From the NCBI GenBank assembly GCA_963556255.1, contig OY744609.1:11129014-11193013 (forward strand): a stretch of 64,000 bases of DNA, in the 5' to 3' direction. This stretch comes from Allolobophora icterica (Eukaryota; Annelida; Clitellata; Crassiclitellata; Lumbricidae). Shown piece by piece: positions 22,301 through 36,500 of this stretch. Numbering within the stretch: position 1 is the first letter of the stretch; every line of letters starts with the position of its first letter. The position numbers and the translations under genes are program-made. The notes under the pieces are model-generated. The model was not told where the DNA came from. It saw nothing but the letters and a program-made list of their open reading frames with translations, and made no database searches.

Positions 22301-25300
22301 GATTGACCCTTCAAGGGTCACACACATACACACACAGACATACATGCACACACACAGAGGTGTGCACATACACGCACATACAAACTCACGCACGCACGCA
22401 CAAATGTGAGCGTATTCTGGATTTCCGAAGCAACGAGGTCTTGTTCGCAAGTGCACAGGTTAAAGCGACAAAAAAAGCACGCACGCGTCGACAGGCAAGA
22501 TACGGAACTGAGCAACCATCTGGCGCACACGACCAAACGCCGAGGCGCTATCGGGAAGCTTTGACAGGAGTCGAAAAAGGCAGACACGGTAACAACTATT
22601 CACAGACGATAGATGATATGCGGGTGGCAGCGTCACGCCAACTCAGAAGCAGCAGCAGTTACAGAGAAAGAACATCTTCAATACTCTCTGATAAACCCTG
22701 GATTTAAACAGTCAACATGCAACGTGTACAAAATAACTAACGCACAAATTCACTTCCTACTCACCAGTATGCAGGTCCATGTATATGTATACACGCTGTA
22801 CACTGATACATGTACATACACACACATATATAAGTAACAAAACCTCCTAGTATGATCATTTCAACCCAATCATTTCAACCCAAGGAATTTTTCGTCAAGC
22901 ACTTCATTATAGGTCAAAAATTTGTTCACAGGCGGCGAGTAGTTTTACGTGTGTGCCATTCAACGCTGTGTTTGTTCAAAATCCAGCACTGAAAACCAAC
23001 CAAGGAATGCAAATGACGCATATGAAACATTAGCACAAATGTAAATTCACAAATTGGTACTCGGCAAAACTCGTCTCATTTAAAGAATGCAACAGATTCT
23101 TTGCTGAAATATTGCACAGAATTCCAATTCACTAAATTTACAAACATTTATATACATACAATGTATACATTTTTCTCTTAGACACCACAGTAAAAACTGT
23201 GCACAGGCTGTTTTAAAGCTGGTATGACTTCAGTCAAAGAGACTTTCTGATTACGAATGCTTTCTGATTAAGAATGCTTTCTGATTAAGCACATAACTTT
23301 CTGATTACGAGAAGTACTGTCATGTTCAAGTTGAATAAATAAATAATTGAAACTCTGTAACACATTATGAAAAACCGAACACAGTACAATGAAACTACAG
23401 CAGGATGGTCTAGAACCACGTCTAGTACGTGGCCGCAACAAACTAGTAACACTGCACCAACGTTCAACATCAACTAGTATTGAGTGCTAAATGAGCACCA
23501 GCGAGTGCTCAACGAGCACCACAGAGTCCTAAATGAGCAGGGGCAAAATCGTAGAGTCATTTGGTTGAAATGGACGTTTAACGGACAGCGGCACGGTAGG
23601 TTTTGGTGAGACGAGTATTTTGTACATTTTGAATGTTTCACAGCTAAGTGAATACCTTGAAAAACTAACAAAGCATCAGCTAACCGGATACTGTGCAAAA
23701 AATAAATCAGCAGTGCGACGCCGTGACTCGGAAATCACGGACACCGCGTGACTCGGAAATCACTGCCAGCAATCTTTGCACTGCGGCAATGCACGATAAT
23801 GGCACTTGTACTTTTGCGATATGAACGAACGAACCTAAGAATGAACGAATGAGGTAAGCGCTGAAGATTTGGAATAGAAATTGATCAGCAAGAAAGTTGG
23901 CAACGACGAACAAATGCAAACTTGGGTTATGTCATCAATAAAGCTTATGTCATATATAATCAAGATGAATGCTGGCCAAACCACCATCTTCAGGATCAGA
24001 AGTAAACATAGGATCCTATATGGTGCAAAAGAAGAGTTTCTCACTTAATCTCAGGCCCAGTTAACGGACATCTCGGCGGTCAACGAAGTTTGCAAGGTGT
24101 CACGACCAAACAGTGGCTTATATAGCTCCTTTTAGGACCGTGTCAAAGTTGCAGCACATACAGAGGTGATTATACATCAAATGCCTCTTTATATGCCACA
24201 ACTTGGTTCCTGGAACGCGACAAAAAAATGCAGACGACGTCCGTCAAAACGACATAATCAGTAAACGCATTGTTACAAATGACACAACCTGGCAGGATGA
24301 AAATTGCTCTGTAAACAAACAGATCTCATTGACAACAACTCATCTTGAGACAAATTCAGTTAGCTTTTGAGATATGATGACTACATGAATTAGCAAAATG
24401 CTGGCTTTCATGCTAACTAGCACTGTGACATTCGCTATACTGCTGGCCAATCCACATTAAGGTAATTCAGTAAACCTTTCACAACCCACTCAGTGCTATG
24501 GTCAGGTCCATTAAGACTGAAAAACTGCAATACAACTTCAACAAAATGGTACTTTCTCAAACCATCAAATTATCGTCCATAGATCAGAAGGATCCAGACA
24601 GCAGTCTTTTGAAGAGCAGACATGATTCAGGCAACAAAGCTTACTCAACACACCCAATCAACAATACTTCTCCCTCAAATCATGGCAGCCTGTTTAATTT
24701 ACAACGTACATCTAATCATTGCTGTCCACACTGAAGAACTTTGTACAGCTAATTGTCACTCGGCCCAGTAGAGAAGCAGCCCCAACAGTTTTGCAGTTTA
24801 AATTCAACTGCAAAGACCAACTACAGAAGCTGTTCAGTAATATCGACAATCTTCAGCATCAGTAAAGAATTACCTTCTGCCCTCCAACACCTTAAAACGA
24901 TGCCATTGGGTGGTGCTGCATGGGATGGGGATCATTTCTCTATGCGACATATGCATAACGAGCACCTAAGCCACACAAAATGCTTTACAGTTTGACATTA
25001 AACTGAATCAAGTTTTGCAGTTAAATGAGTCATGAAAAAGTCATTAGCACAGTTTGACAAAATAAAACCGATATAATACAGATTCCAGAATACTGCCAAT
25101 TTCCATAAGAGCACATCTGTTCGATAAATTCATCTAATTACTGCACAAATTGGAACAAGCAAGTCAAGGCGAACCAAGGCCGAGCCTGGTCACAAAACTA
25201 AGTTAATCAATAAAACGCCAGCTTGACAAGCTGCTAAAAGCACTACCCTTAAATAATATTAATAACAGTATTTATGATATTAGCATAAGCAAATTCAATC

Positions 25301-28300
25301 TTTATACATTACACAATAATTTACCACATCATAACTAAGCACTATCCACAAGTCCTTTTGCTATTCAGAAATTTAGGCGGCTTAGTATCATCACCATCAT
25401 CATCACTTTTTTGGTATTTCGATTTTAAGATTTTTTTTGGTATATGAACTTTTGAATTTTTTTTTTGCTTTTTCTTTTTTTAATATTTTTTTTCTTTCGT
25501 TTTTTTGCGAACTTTTTGAGGTAACATTTTAACTTATATTCAAGATACAAAACTCACAACCACTCACAGATTGATTAAGTGCACCGGCGCTCCGAAGACA
25601 ATCGACGACAACACAGTTAGTTTTTTAAGTTAAAACGCGGCGGCGGTGGTGGCGATGCATAGGCAAATACATCTGGAATGATATTTACTTGCATTCGACG
25701 ACCGTGAACACAGCAAAGCGATAGTCACAAATAAAAACAACGGGATACGAAAAACAAAAGCACACTGGAAACCGTCCGTGCGACCAAAACCATCCTCAAA
25801 ACAAACCTGCCACGACTACAAGGAGAAAAACAACGAGCTAAAGCTGTTTGAAATGATAAGCAACGGACTCTAGACGTACGTCGATGGGTCTGCGTGTTCA
25901 TGAAGCAACAAAGTATGAGCAAGTATGAACTGTCCGAGTTTTTCCGACGACAAGGCGACAATATCTGAACGGAGAGCACAGCACAACGGAAACACGGAAA
26001 CGTAGACTGCAGTCAGAACGTACGGCAGGAAAAAATTTCGTGCGGTATTACTCGAACCGGCCTGCATCAGGTATGTAACTTTTTGCATTGTCCACATGCC
26101 GATTTTTTCTGATTGCACATTGTAACAACGTGCAATCGTATTTGCATAATTACACATCAATAATTACAGATATCATGCAGAAATTTTACTTAATGGCATT
26201 GCATAATTTCTCACCTAGCTAACCGGCATAAATAACTCAACAGCGAACAGCTCTTCTATAGAAATAAATTTCTGATGCTAGAAAACGTGCTTTCGCCTCC
26301 AGCGTACCACCAAAGACGAAGGCACCGGTCATTAAGGGAAAGGGACAGACATCGTCATCAATATTACTGCAAGCACATTCAGCATCCCTGACAAATGAGA
26401 TTTACGATGGCAATGTGGATATTTGAGCATAGATACGCAACAGTTTTAGGCAGATCTTTTACTAATCATTGGTTCATTGGCAAAATCGCAAGCACCTGAT
26501 ATGCAACCTGTCAGTGCCAAAATTCAAAGTCAAGAGTCGTGTGTCCAGACACGCTCTTCAGCTGCGAATCTGACAGAATTTCAGAAAATCGTGGAAAAGA
26601 AGGCACCATGAGAAAGCAGATACTGCCAAAAATCGAATCAACATTTTCATGCATCACGAGTCAATGCATGTGCTTTTCCAAATTCACACAATATTTTAAA
26701 AACTCTTGAAAATCTTCATCAGGAATGACTTTTACCTGTAAAAACTTTTAATTTCTTGATTTGATAGGTACTGCTATATAGACAAACAATTTAAACAGTT
26801 TCTGATGTTCACAGAATTAAGCATCGTGGGGCAACTTCAAGAAAGGAAAATTTCTTGTCTCGAATGAAATCAAGGCACAAAATGTGAACTGTCCGGATAA
26901 GCGATCTTCACCAATGTTCCCAGACAAAACAACACTATAACTGGAAAATAAATTATCTGGACTGCAGGTATGGTAGTTAAAGCATTGACAGCGGTAAAGG
27001 TCACAGGTGGGACTCTGACAATAAAATTACCAACAACGTGGAATGATGTGAAAAAAACGCAGAAGATCAGTTAGTCAAACGCAGACGTGCGGCGAACCAG
27101 ATGCCGAAATATCAAGTGCCTAAAACATGAGACCCTAAATGGAGCCCAGCCTTAAATTCATAAAAAGAGATGCTTTGCAAGATGAAAAATCTCAGACTGG
27201 TTGTCATGGGAACGCCAAACTGACAACTTGGTGTGATTAATACTTCTAAAAAATTGCAACAAAAAGGCCGACTACAGTCAGTACGCTGCGGTGAGAATGC
27301 AAGCAATTTCAGGAGTTTCGAGTATTTAAATTGAAAGCCCATTCAAAACCTGAAGACAGAAAGGCTTTGCAAAGGTTACACCAGCCACCGAACGACAAGG
27401 CCGGCCTGGTTGTGACCAAAGTCGCTGACCGATAAACCAACAGACTAGCGTAGCATCAACCAGGACAAATAATACTGAAAATTGAACAAGGCAAACTCTT
27501 CCTACGTACGATAACTTAATATCAGCAATTGTTAAGTCAACCATCCTAAGTAAGAAGCAGCTCATTAAAACATGACACAGACTACAGGATGACATAGGAG
27601 AGGACAAAGACAAGCGGGGTTCAAGACAAGAAAACAAGTGGCACGTTTCAACTGTTCCAAGTAGATTTCTTCCTCTCCTTGGTGCTAATGGAGTCGGGAA
27701 GGAAATTCTGAGCCTGTGGAATGTAGAATGCAAAGCAAATAAACCTTTGTTCATGGTCAGTGATCAACAGAAATGACTGCCAACAATTCGTGAATATCCT
27801 GTCAGAAAAGCTAAAACAAAGCCGGGAAACTGAAACAGACCAAAGACAAAACCTGTAAAACCTGAACTATTGAAATTATAACCGTGCTCGAGCAGCATTG
27901 AGGTCAGACAGTACAAGTCACTACTTACTGACATGGAGCTACCACAAAAGTAAACAAGATTCATTGCAACAGTCGTTCAAGAAGATAGGCATACAGATTA
28001 AGCTAGTTCTAGTCTGGCTAAAATTCTCACAGTGAACCTCATGTTTACACTGACTTGTGTCAACTAGAAGCAGAGTTGGCAAAATCAAGCAAAAGCTTAA
28101 CGGCGTGGTAAAAAGGACTGGCTCAGCCAGCAGTAGACAATTTTAATTCTGGAGTTTCTGCATCTGATAGAGAGATTAACTAGAAATCGGAAATAGTCAT
28201 GGTTTAATGGCCTTGTAACTGCCTGAAACATTGTAGAGCAGGCCACCACTACTCAAAAAGTAACACCGGCAGAGCAAAATACAAAACAACGAGGTATTAA

Positions 28301-31300
28301 GAGGACTGTGAGGCAAACAAATGGTGAACAGGATTGCAGACTGAAATGAGATCATCAGGTCGGAAGAACTGGCAACTCCTGGAAACGATTTGAATAAACT
28401 GGTTTCCAAGCAAAATCCTGCTGTTTGGCATAAAAGATTTTCAGTGATGCACAAGAGTTCATGACGCTCGCAGGAGAGGAAAACCATAAGGAATTGCATG
28501 TAACAAAAATATCAGCCTGTTTAGATGATTCGATCAAGGGCGAGACAATGTCGAAACAGATGCGAAGAGAAGACCAACCAACATCCATCAACACAAGCAG
28601 ACAAAAAACTCTTAGACATTAGACAAACGTACAGGACGTTGGCAAGTTGGTTTCTGGCAACATTTCAATTACATATACAGACATTACAAAAGCCTGAGAT
28701 TGCTTGTTTGAATAACACCCTTAAATTATTGAACATAGCGACACTGTGGCAGCTACGCTATCAGCACCACTTTGGCTCGTAAAGCGTTTGCAATGCAGTG
28801 TAACACAAAGCCGACAGTTGATACAGAGCGCAGTTAACGAGAAATGTCCATAGCTCATGCACATCAACTTCATTCATACCAGTAGCTGTATCACTTAAAT
28901 CCGTGCACCAAAAATAGTAAATAATCTTCAAAATCATGCAGCAACCAAGGCTGAAACTGAAGGCAATCAAGCAGATTGGCTGCATACTAAAGAACCAATG
29001 TAAAGGACTGATTTTGCAACAGCAAAACCTTAATTCCATTTTGAGACTGCTATTTTCTTAAGTACAACCAAAGAGAAAAAAGTAATGCCAGGTGTTACTT
29101 AGAAAAAAGCACAATTAATCTTATACTTAAACAGTAAACAAGGGAACCCACATTTTTGCAACTACTTGAAACTAACATTAACATTGAGAAATTCTGAAAA
29201 TGCCGTAGACAAACGATGTCCTAGCAAGAGCAACATAATTTCACACCAGCAACATCAAGCCTTTCTTTTGAATGAAAACTCCAGTCTTTAATACGTGCTA
29301 CGACGCAGCAGAGCACTAATGAAAAACGTCTAATGCAAAATTAAAGATAATATTAAGTTCACAGTTAAATAAAACAACTGATCTGCTGCAGTTCTCAACT
29401 TCACTCTTGCTCGTCAATCTTTAATCGGAAACGATAATCGAGTTGCAAACTGCAGAGTTTCTTAGCTGCAAAAAGGGACGAGCTAACAAATCAGAAGGAA
29501 GGTAAAAACCAAGCGACAGTATTGTGAAGGCTTCCACAAGTGACCAATTGCATTGAAGCAGCTTCAAAACAATTTATGGCAAACAAAAAAAAGAAACAGT
29601 TCACATCCTGCGTACTGCAGTCATGCAAAAAGTAGAAGCGAATACGAAGGTACAGCCATTCATCATACAAAATCTTGGTTATGTTGCAGATATTACAATT
29701 GAAAAAATATATACAATACAGTTTAACATTGCATGAGATCTATAATCTATAGCACTACTCAAAACCAACTAGAATATCCTGCCCTCGTGCAGCAGCGATC
29801 AGCAGAAACCACGACGATAAAAAGGACTATGGGTGCTTTGTAAATACACGAACAAACGTCCAAAAACCAGAGGCGTCAATTACACTTCGTTTATTGCTTA
29901 ACAGTCGGTGGTCTCGGCCAAACAACAAGACTTGGGAAATGCGGCATGAGCGGGAACGCATTTTGTCATGAACTAGAAAATTTTGATCAGATGAGAAGGT
30001 TAATGCCTGGATGCAGGAACACAAACGTTCTGATCCAGTTTGAATTGGTCTCCGAGTTGCATTCTTGCATGTTTCTTACCATGCATGCATAGTTGTACGG
30101 CTTCTGTAAATTGGCTATTAGTTAGCAAACAATCTGGACTGCAAAAATGTCCAGACAAAATTTCATTTCTAATTGTGTCGAACTCAATCACAAAAATTTA
30201 CATACGATTTTGAACCTTGGCTAACACCTCAAGTTCATACAACAGCCTTAAATTTCAAAACCTCCTTCCTTATAACTCAATTTCTAATTACTGCAGACAT
30301 TATGCAGAAGCAAATTAATAATCACATGCAGCTTTGACCAGGAACTGAGAGAGTCCCGGCAATATCTAATTCACGTGCATGGAACAACCTCCAGCGAGCA
30401 GCTGGTTCAGCAGTGATTCAAAATCACTTAAAACAAACTCCAGGGAATGCCTGTTCCTTCAACACAGCACGTACACTCGGATATGAAACAACAGTATTTG
30501 ATGTATACCGAAAATAAAGTTCACTGAGACACATTTCAAGATATGCTGGAAGCAGCTATCAGAACGGACAGACGAAATTACGAAAATAACACTTTTGCGC
30601 TCATGTTGGTTCCACTGAAAACAAAACCGGTACTACTCTCAAGCGAGCAACGCCGTAAACCAAGGATGGAGACAGTTCCCAAATGGAGACACCGGACAGT
30701 GGGATCCCTAAGTTTCCTAAGAATCCATGGGATTCCTAAGCTTCCTAAGACTCCAAAGTAGCAAGCTGTTTGTGAAGCATGCCATTTCTGACAAAGATCA
30801 TATAAAAAATTAACAGAGCACCAATAGCTTAGTCTCTACCAGCAGACTACTCAAATTTCGAGGCACACGGAGCAGCAGAAGCAGAAATTGGTGAGAATTT
30901 TTAAGTCTCGGCCAAAACAGGCGAATTTTGAAAATGTAGCCGAATCTGCACCCAGATTAGCATGAGATTTTACAAGATGCCCCACTCATTAAAGAGTTTA
31001 AACAATTAATTCTGAACAGAGGACAACTCCGGAGAGCATGTTGAGCAGTTAAAACGTTGCTGGCATTTTAAGACTAGATGCCTCCGGCTGTCCTCTTTAC
31101 CCCATCGCTGAACTGAGTGACGGCTCAACTGCTAACGAGATGTATCACAAGATTGCACATAAATACTGAAGTCATTTGTTCGTGAGTTTGCATCTCCGCG
31201 CCTGACTGTCGAGGACACCACAGGCTACAATTACCAGCGTGGTGCCCCTTCACGATTCAAAAGCAAGCCTGACAAATATACAAAAGAGAGCTGCAGACAA

Positions 31301-33579
31301 GTCATTCATTCCATCACTAAACTACTTGGAATTTTAAAAATGCCTTCAATTCTACTCAAGATTATGCAACAATAACCATAATAATAACAATAATTTAGTA
31401 ATAATGGAATAATAACAATGATGATGATGAAAGTAATAAAAATACAGACACATAAATACAACCAGCTGGCAGGCTTAATAATATTTCATAATTACTTAAC
31501 TTATTCAAAATTTATCAACCATAATAATAGAGCCATTCGACTATTATTATGTTTAGAGTAAAAACAGCAGTAATAAACTTCAGTAATAATAAACGGTTAA
31601 CATTTAACTGATCACAAAGTAATTGTAAGCCCTGTATCAGTCAACGAAATTATCATGTGCTCTGTTGGTGCCAAATCCTAACGATGCAGATACAAGAAAC
31701 AAATTTTGGTCGGAAAGCATTCGCAATATTTGAGCAGCAGTTTTGATTTACAGATTTAAGCCTAGCAACTGAGATCTTAGTAACCTAAAGCGAATATTGT
31801 ATTGCACCATACGCGAAATGCCCGTCGCCTCGGATGCACCATGACTCGGCAAACAGCATCAACAGGCATAGCGTCAGCACCAGACTTTGCACAGAAATCT
31901 TAACCTATCGCAAAGCTTGAAGAGTATATTCACGATGTGATAGTGAAAGACGATATCGGCCGACATTAATACGATAACTCCACAACTCTTATCCGTTTGG
32001 CAACAGCACAACTTAAGCACATGCTATGATCTAACCACTCGCGATAACACATACGATCATGTTAGAAAAATATGCACGTGTTAAGCGTGCATATTTTGGT
32101 TGCAATTGTCACTTGACCACGCACATTTAAGTCGCTAAAATATGTGCCGACATTCACGCATATTACATCTTTTTGCATGCTTGAGAAACAATACATATAT
32201 GCATATGTGTCAGTAGGTGGCAAGATAATAGTTCAACAAACTCTTTCGATCAAAACTACAAGCATGACAAAGAAACCTAGCAGACAGTACCACAAGTGCA
32301 ATAAACTTTTATACAATTTTAAGAACCTCTGGTAATATTAAATTAGCTGGAAACTGTCAAAAATAGGAAAACTTTAATGTCATTTTCACAAACTCGCAAA
32401 ATTCAAATTCAATCAGAACTGCTCCTGCAAAATCTCAAAACTATTTAGAGCTTGGGCATGCATGCTATGCTATGAAAACTTTAGTTTGCACATAACTAGC
32501 AAAGTTCTGCAAAACACAGAAAGTGAATGGTTGTTTCCAAAGAAAGAAACCTTCCTACACAACATAGGATATCTTTAAATTATTCATTTACGGCAAAGTT
32601 AACAGATAAAGCTAAGTTTAGGAGGAAGTTTTAAACAATTGTAGAATGCATCTGGATAATTGTAGTCTTTTTAAGAAACAAAAAAGCCATTGCTAACAAA
32701 TAAATTGAAAGAAAATTTCAGATTTTGAAAAAAATACTACTTGGTTATCTAAGAAAACGATGAATTTAACTAGCCCTTTAACAGATACCTAATAGATTCC
32801 CTTGTCTCTGGGGTTGTTATGTGTTGATGGGAATTTAAAGTCCTTGGATTTAACCAAAAGTAAAGCAAAAACAGATATACATGTGCATATATGTTTTGCA
32901 CATATATATATATACAGATATTAAACTCCGTATATATATATAAAATATATAACATTAAGCAGATATGCATATTATGTAACACATAGTTTTTGACAAGATC
33001 CCACAAGATGCTAAGTAAAGCACAGGTCTTCAGCTAGTTTAAGCTGTCAAAGGCCAAAACTGCCTACGTCAAATTTCATGCTGCTTAAACACACATGCCC
33101 TGTCCATGGCATACTTATTACCGGTACTCTTAGAACATGTGTGCGTGTACACATACACACATGTAAGGAATACACGTTTTAGGAGAAATACATATATCTT
33201 ATACCCTGTGGTAACTAATACACTCACTCGTCACAGCAACGGAAAACAGTGCCTTAATGCACCATCAGTCATCACTTGAACCTTCCTCCTCGCCCTCTGC
33301 GGAGGACAATTCCCTATTTCCACATCATAAGTTACGGAAACTAATTCACCATTGTCTGTAACCGACATCTTGAACCCTAAGACCGGTTTTCCGCTGCAGC
33401 ACGTCAATTGGAACAAAACACAACATGAAATTCAGGAACCTAAGAATGAATCTCGATTGAACTTCAAATGCCCAGTATAAGCAAACCTCTTTCCGCGCAA
33501 AAGCATTGGTTCAGGAAGCTTTGGGCGCCATAAGAATCAGCTGTGGTGGCGCAATTGTTGAATGGTGCCGCAGAAGATC
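18416..33579 (-). other. ~15-kb block without recognisable transposons, 3' of cyclin G
   Basis: I find no MITE ends, SINEs, retrotransposon coding scraps or TAGGCCTA here, although the rest of the window averages about one element per kilobase. Only simple repeats occur: (GACA)n near 19,285-19,410, (CA)n near 22,318-22,400, AT-rich runs near 25,440 and 31,380. The plus strand is visibly A-rich relative to T. Many open frames occur, mostly on the minus strand, but none shows a domain or splice-compatible exon. It could be a very long 3' UTR, a non-coding RNA or regulatory DNA. The first canonical AATAAA on the minus strand below the cyclin G stop that I found is at 29,890-29,895. Confidence 0.5.
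29890..29895 (-). terminator. First AATAAA downstream of the cyclin G stop
   Basis: Minus strand AATAAA, 3.7 kb below the stop at 33,580. Scanned by eye; weaker variants such as ATTAAA occur earlier. Use is unproven. Confidence 0.25.
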
Positions 33580-36500
33580 TCATGGCGCCTTTGGAAGGCA
33601 GCTGTCCTGGTGGCTGTAAAAAGCATAGCTGTCAAGGCAAGATCCAACCTTTGGCAGACCATCAGTTGGCAGGACCCGATTATTTGGAATATCACCATCA
33701 TCGTTCTCACTAAAAGCAATAGCATACACATTATTAGTGATAACATTTGCAGCTTTCTCAGTATACATTGTTTTAACTCTAACAATTTAACTTCTTACTT
33801 ATATTAAATGCCTTCTATCGAGGTGAAAGTTCAACAATACTACGCTATTATCAAAAATTATTCTATGAAAGGCAGCTTGAAATATGATACAGCAGGAAGT
33901 CAAAAACACTCAAGCCGATAACACTCCTGTTGGAAGATATGAAAGAAAATCAACATGTTCATTCTTATTAGGAACTGTATAGTAACCAAACCACTTGTAA
34001 CAAAAAAGGGTGTTAAATGCTCTTTCTAGTAAGACTCTAATTAAAATTTATAGTCCTATTTAGGACTCTTTCAGATACGAGTGGAATTTTTCCCATATTG
34101 CTTACACCACTCACTAATAACAGTGGTCTGCCCACTACAAAGTAAGTCAGAAGCCCATCACAGTAAAGGAAGTGTACCTGTCAAATGGGCCAGTGTCATC
34201 GTCGTATCCGTTACCGCCATCCTCATCCTCCATGATTGGTTCCAAGTCCTGTGAGACTCTGGTGCTTGGTTTCATCTTGTGCAGCGTGCGCCGCGATATG
34301 GTCCACGAGAGCTGGAGATGAGGCAGCTTGGTTGGGCGGGATTGGTACAATGTCAAGTGTTCCATCACTAGCGCTCGGCACTGCATAAAATCACTTTCTG
34401 GCATCTAACCAAAAACGCATAAATTAGAATCACGCAAACAATGGATGTATTGTAAAAATCGGAAACACAACACACAGAAAACATCCTCTAAGTGCCTGCA
34501 GTCATATAGGATAAGTCAGTTGTCATGTGATAAACAAGTGCCAATTGTTTAAACAACAACACAAAAACACTTGGACAACACATGAGATCAGCACAAAATT
34601 TTTAATTGACTTAAAATAATGTATTTGTGCCCATCACCACCAAAGGGCTGGCATTAGCAAGCGATGATGAAACAAGTGCCAACAGTACACATAATCACCC
34701 AAAAGCATACACTATTACACATCTATTGAAACGCTGCAATGCTGATTGCTGATAGAAAAACAAAAAGGAACTTAATTTTCAAAGTTGCTCATTTAATTCA
34801 TGTCTCTTGACATGTCTTCAGTGCCAGCAATCGTAACACAATGTCAGAAGCTGCAGATGGAAGGATCTTTACCTGCATCTATGGCCGTAGCACAGACAAC
34901 AGCTACCCTAGCAACTATCAAACAACTTGACTATTTTTCCTTGGAAATTACATGGCATCACAAGTCGAAATCAGTCACAATTCACAGTGGAAAATACCAC
35001 CCAAATTTAAAAGAAAATCTGGTACAAGTCAGACTTTTAAACCGCAGCAAATTGAAACCAATAGATCACTTTTACTGAGGAATGGTTTTAAGCACCAATA
35101 TACTACCATAGGTCGAAGGTTAAAAACATCATAATACCTGACAGTAATACTGTAGCTCAACAACGAGAAAGAAGTGGTCAGGATGACTCAGCACATTGCA
35201 TTCCTGCAGGTGATAGCTGAGCAGTGCCAGCGCAAGAATGTCTGCCTGCAGGCACAAAACCAACACAACGTCAGAAGTAGCTAGAAATCTTGCAGGAAAT
35301 ATTTATCAACTCCACCTCTGTTATTCTTCTCCCTGTTAAAAACACTACTGCTTGCTGTTCACTTTTTGGGGTTCCCATTTGCAGTAGTTGATTCAATATG
35401 CTCCTTTATGTTACTTAACCTATATTTCTGACATAATAAATGCAGGAAAAGGGCTTCAAAGGGCACCATGGAGACCTAGGCCTCCTAGAAGAGCAGCACC
35501 CAACCCATAAATGCAATATCTATTTACCTGCCACCCACCACTTCTAGGCATACTTAAGTGTAAAGTGCCAGCAGCCGACAGGATAGTATAGCATGGGATA
35601 CAATTGCGCAGCTGTTGTCACCTCTACCCATACAGTCGCCGGACCTAGATGCTGGAATAGCATTCCACCTTCAGTACACTCATCGACTACGCGGACACCT
35701 TCAAGACGAGACTCAAACCCAATTCTTTAAAATCGCTTATCCTGACTAGTCATTAGGTTAAGCGCCATTGTAACAGCATGTGCTGTGTTACAGCGTTGTA
35801 GAAATTTTCGTATTCATCATCATCATCACCATCACCATCACCATCATCATCATCACAGCAGCCAAACTCAGGCTTTAGACACCACAAACTTTCCAGAACA
35901 GGCTTGGCTAGCTGTGGCAGGCAGGCAGGCACATAATTACTGTAGTTTATCTGAGGCCAAGAAAAAAAGTTACTAACATTTCAGTCTAGCTTAAGGGACT
36001 GCTCTTCTTCTTTCTTCAGACAATGCATAAAGATAAGTTTACAATTCCTGTTAATTTAACTCTTATTTAATGTATTTTTAAAATTTATTAAGTCCACTGA
36101 TGTTCAGCTACAAAACAGCTGTGAAGTGAATCTGATAAGGCACTCACCCTGAACTTTGTGAACTCGAACTGGCACAATAGCACCTCCAGCTTTGCCACCA
36201 GTGACGGCGAACTGTCAGCGTGGCGATCACGTAAGTTGTGCAGAGCGAAGATCTCATAGAACAGCTGGAGGAAGGTCAGCGGAGAGGCGTCTTGGAAGTT
36301 CCACTGAAGTGTCTCACAGATGAGCCGTTCGGTATTGAGCAGGTCGGCCAGCGTACCACTGCACCTGCCAAGTCGCAGCAGTTCCTCTGGATCGAGCGCT
36401 GGCGAGTTGGACTCCTGAGACTTGGCAGCAATATAGAAGCAACACGTAGCAACAAAGGACAAGAAATTCGGATGAATCTGAAAAACAGAAAACGCTTCCA

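Noticed and set aside
27326..27754. 142-residue minus-strand frame in the transposon-free block
   Set aside because: No family motif, no exon borders with neighbours, AT-poor in stops by composition; likely chance.
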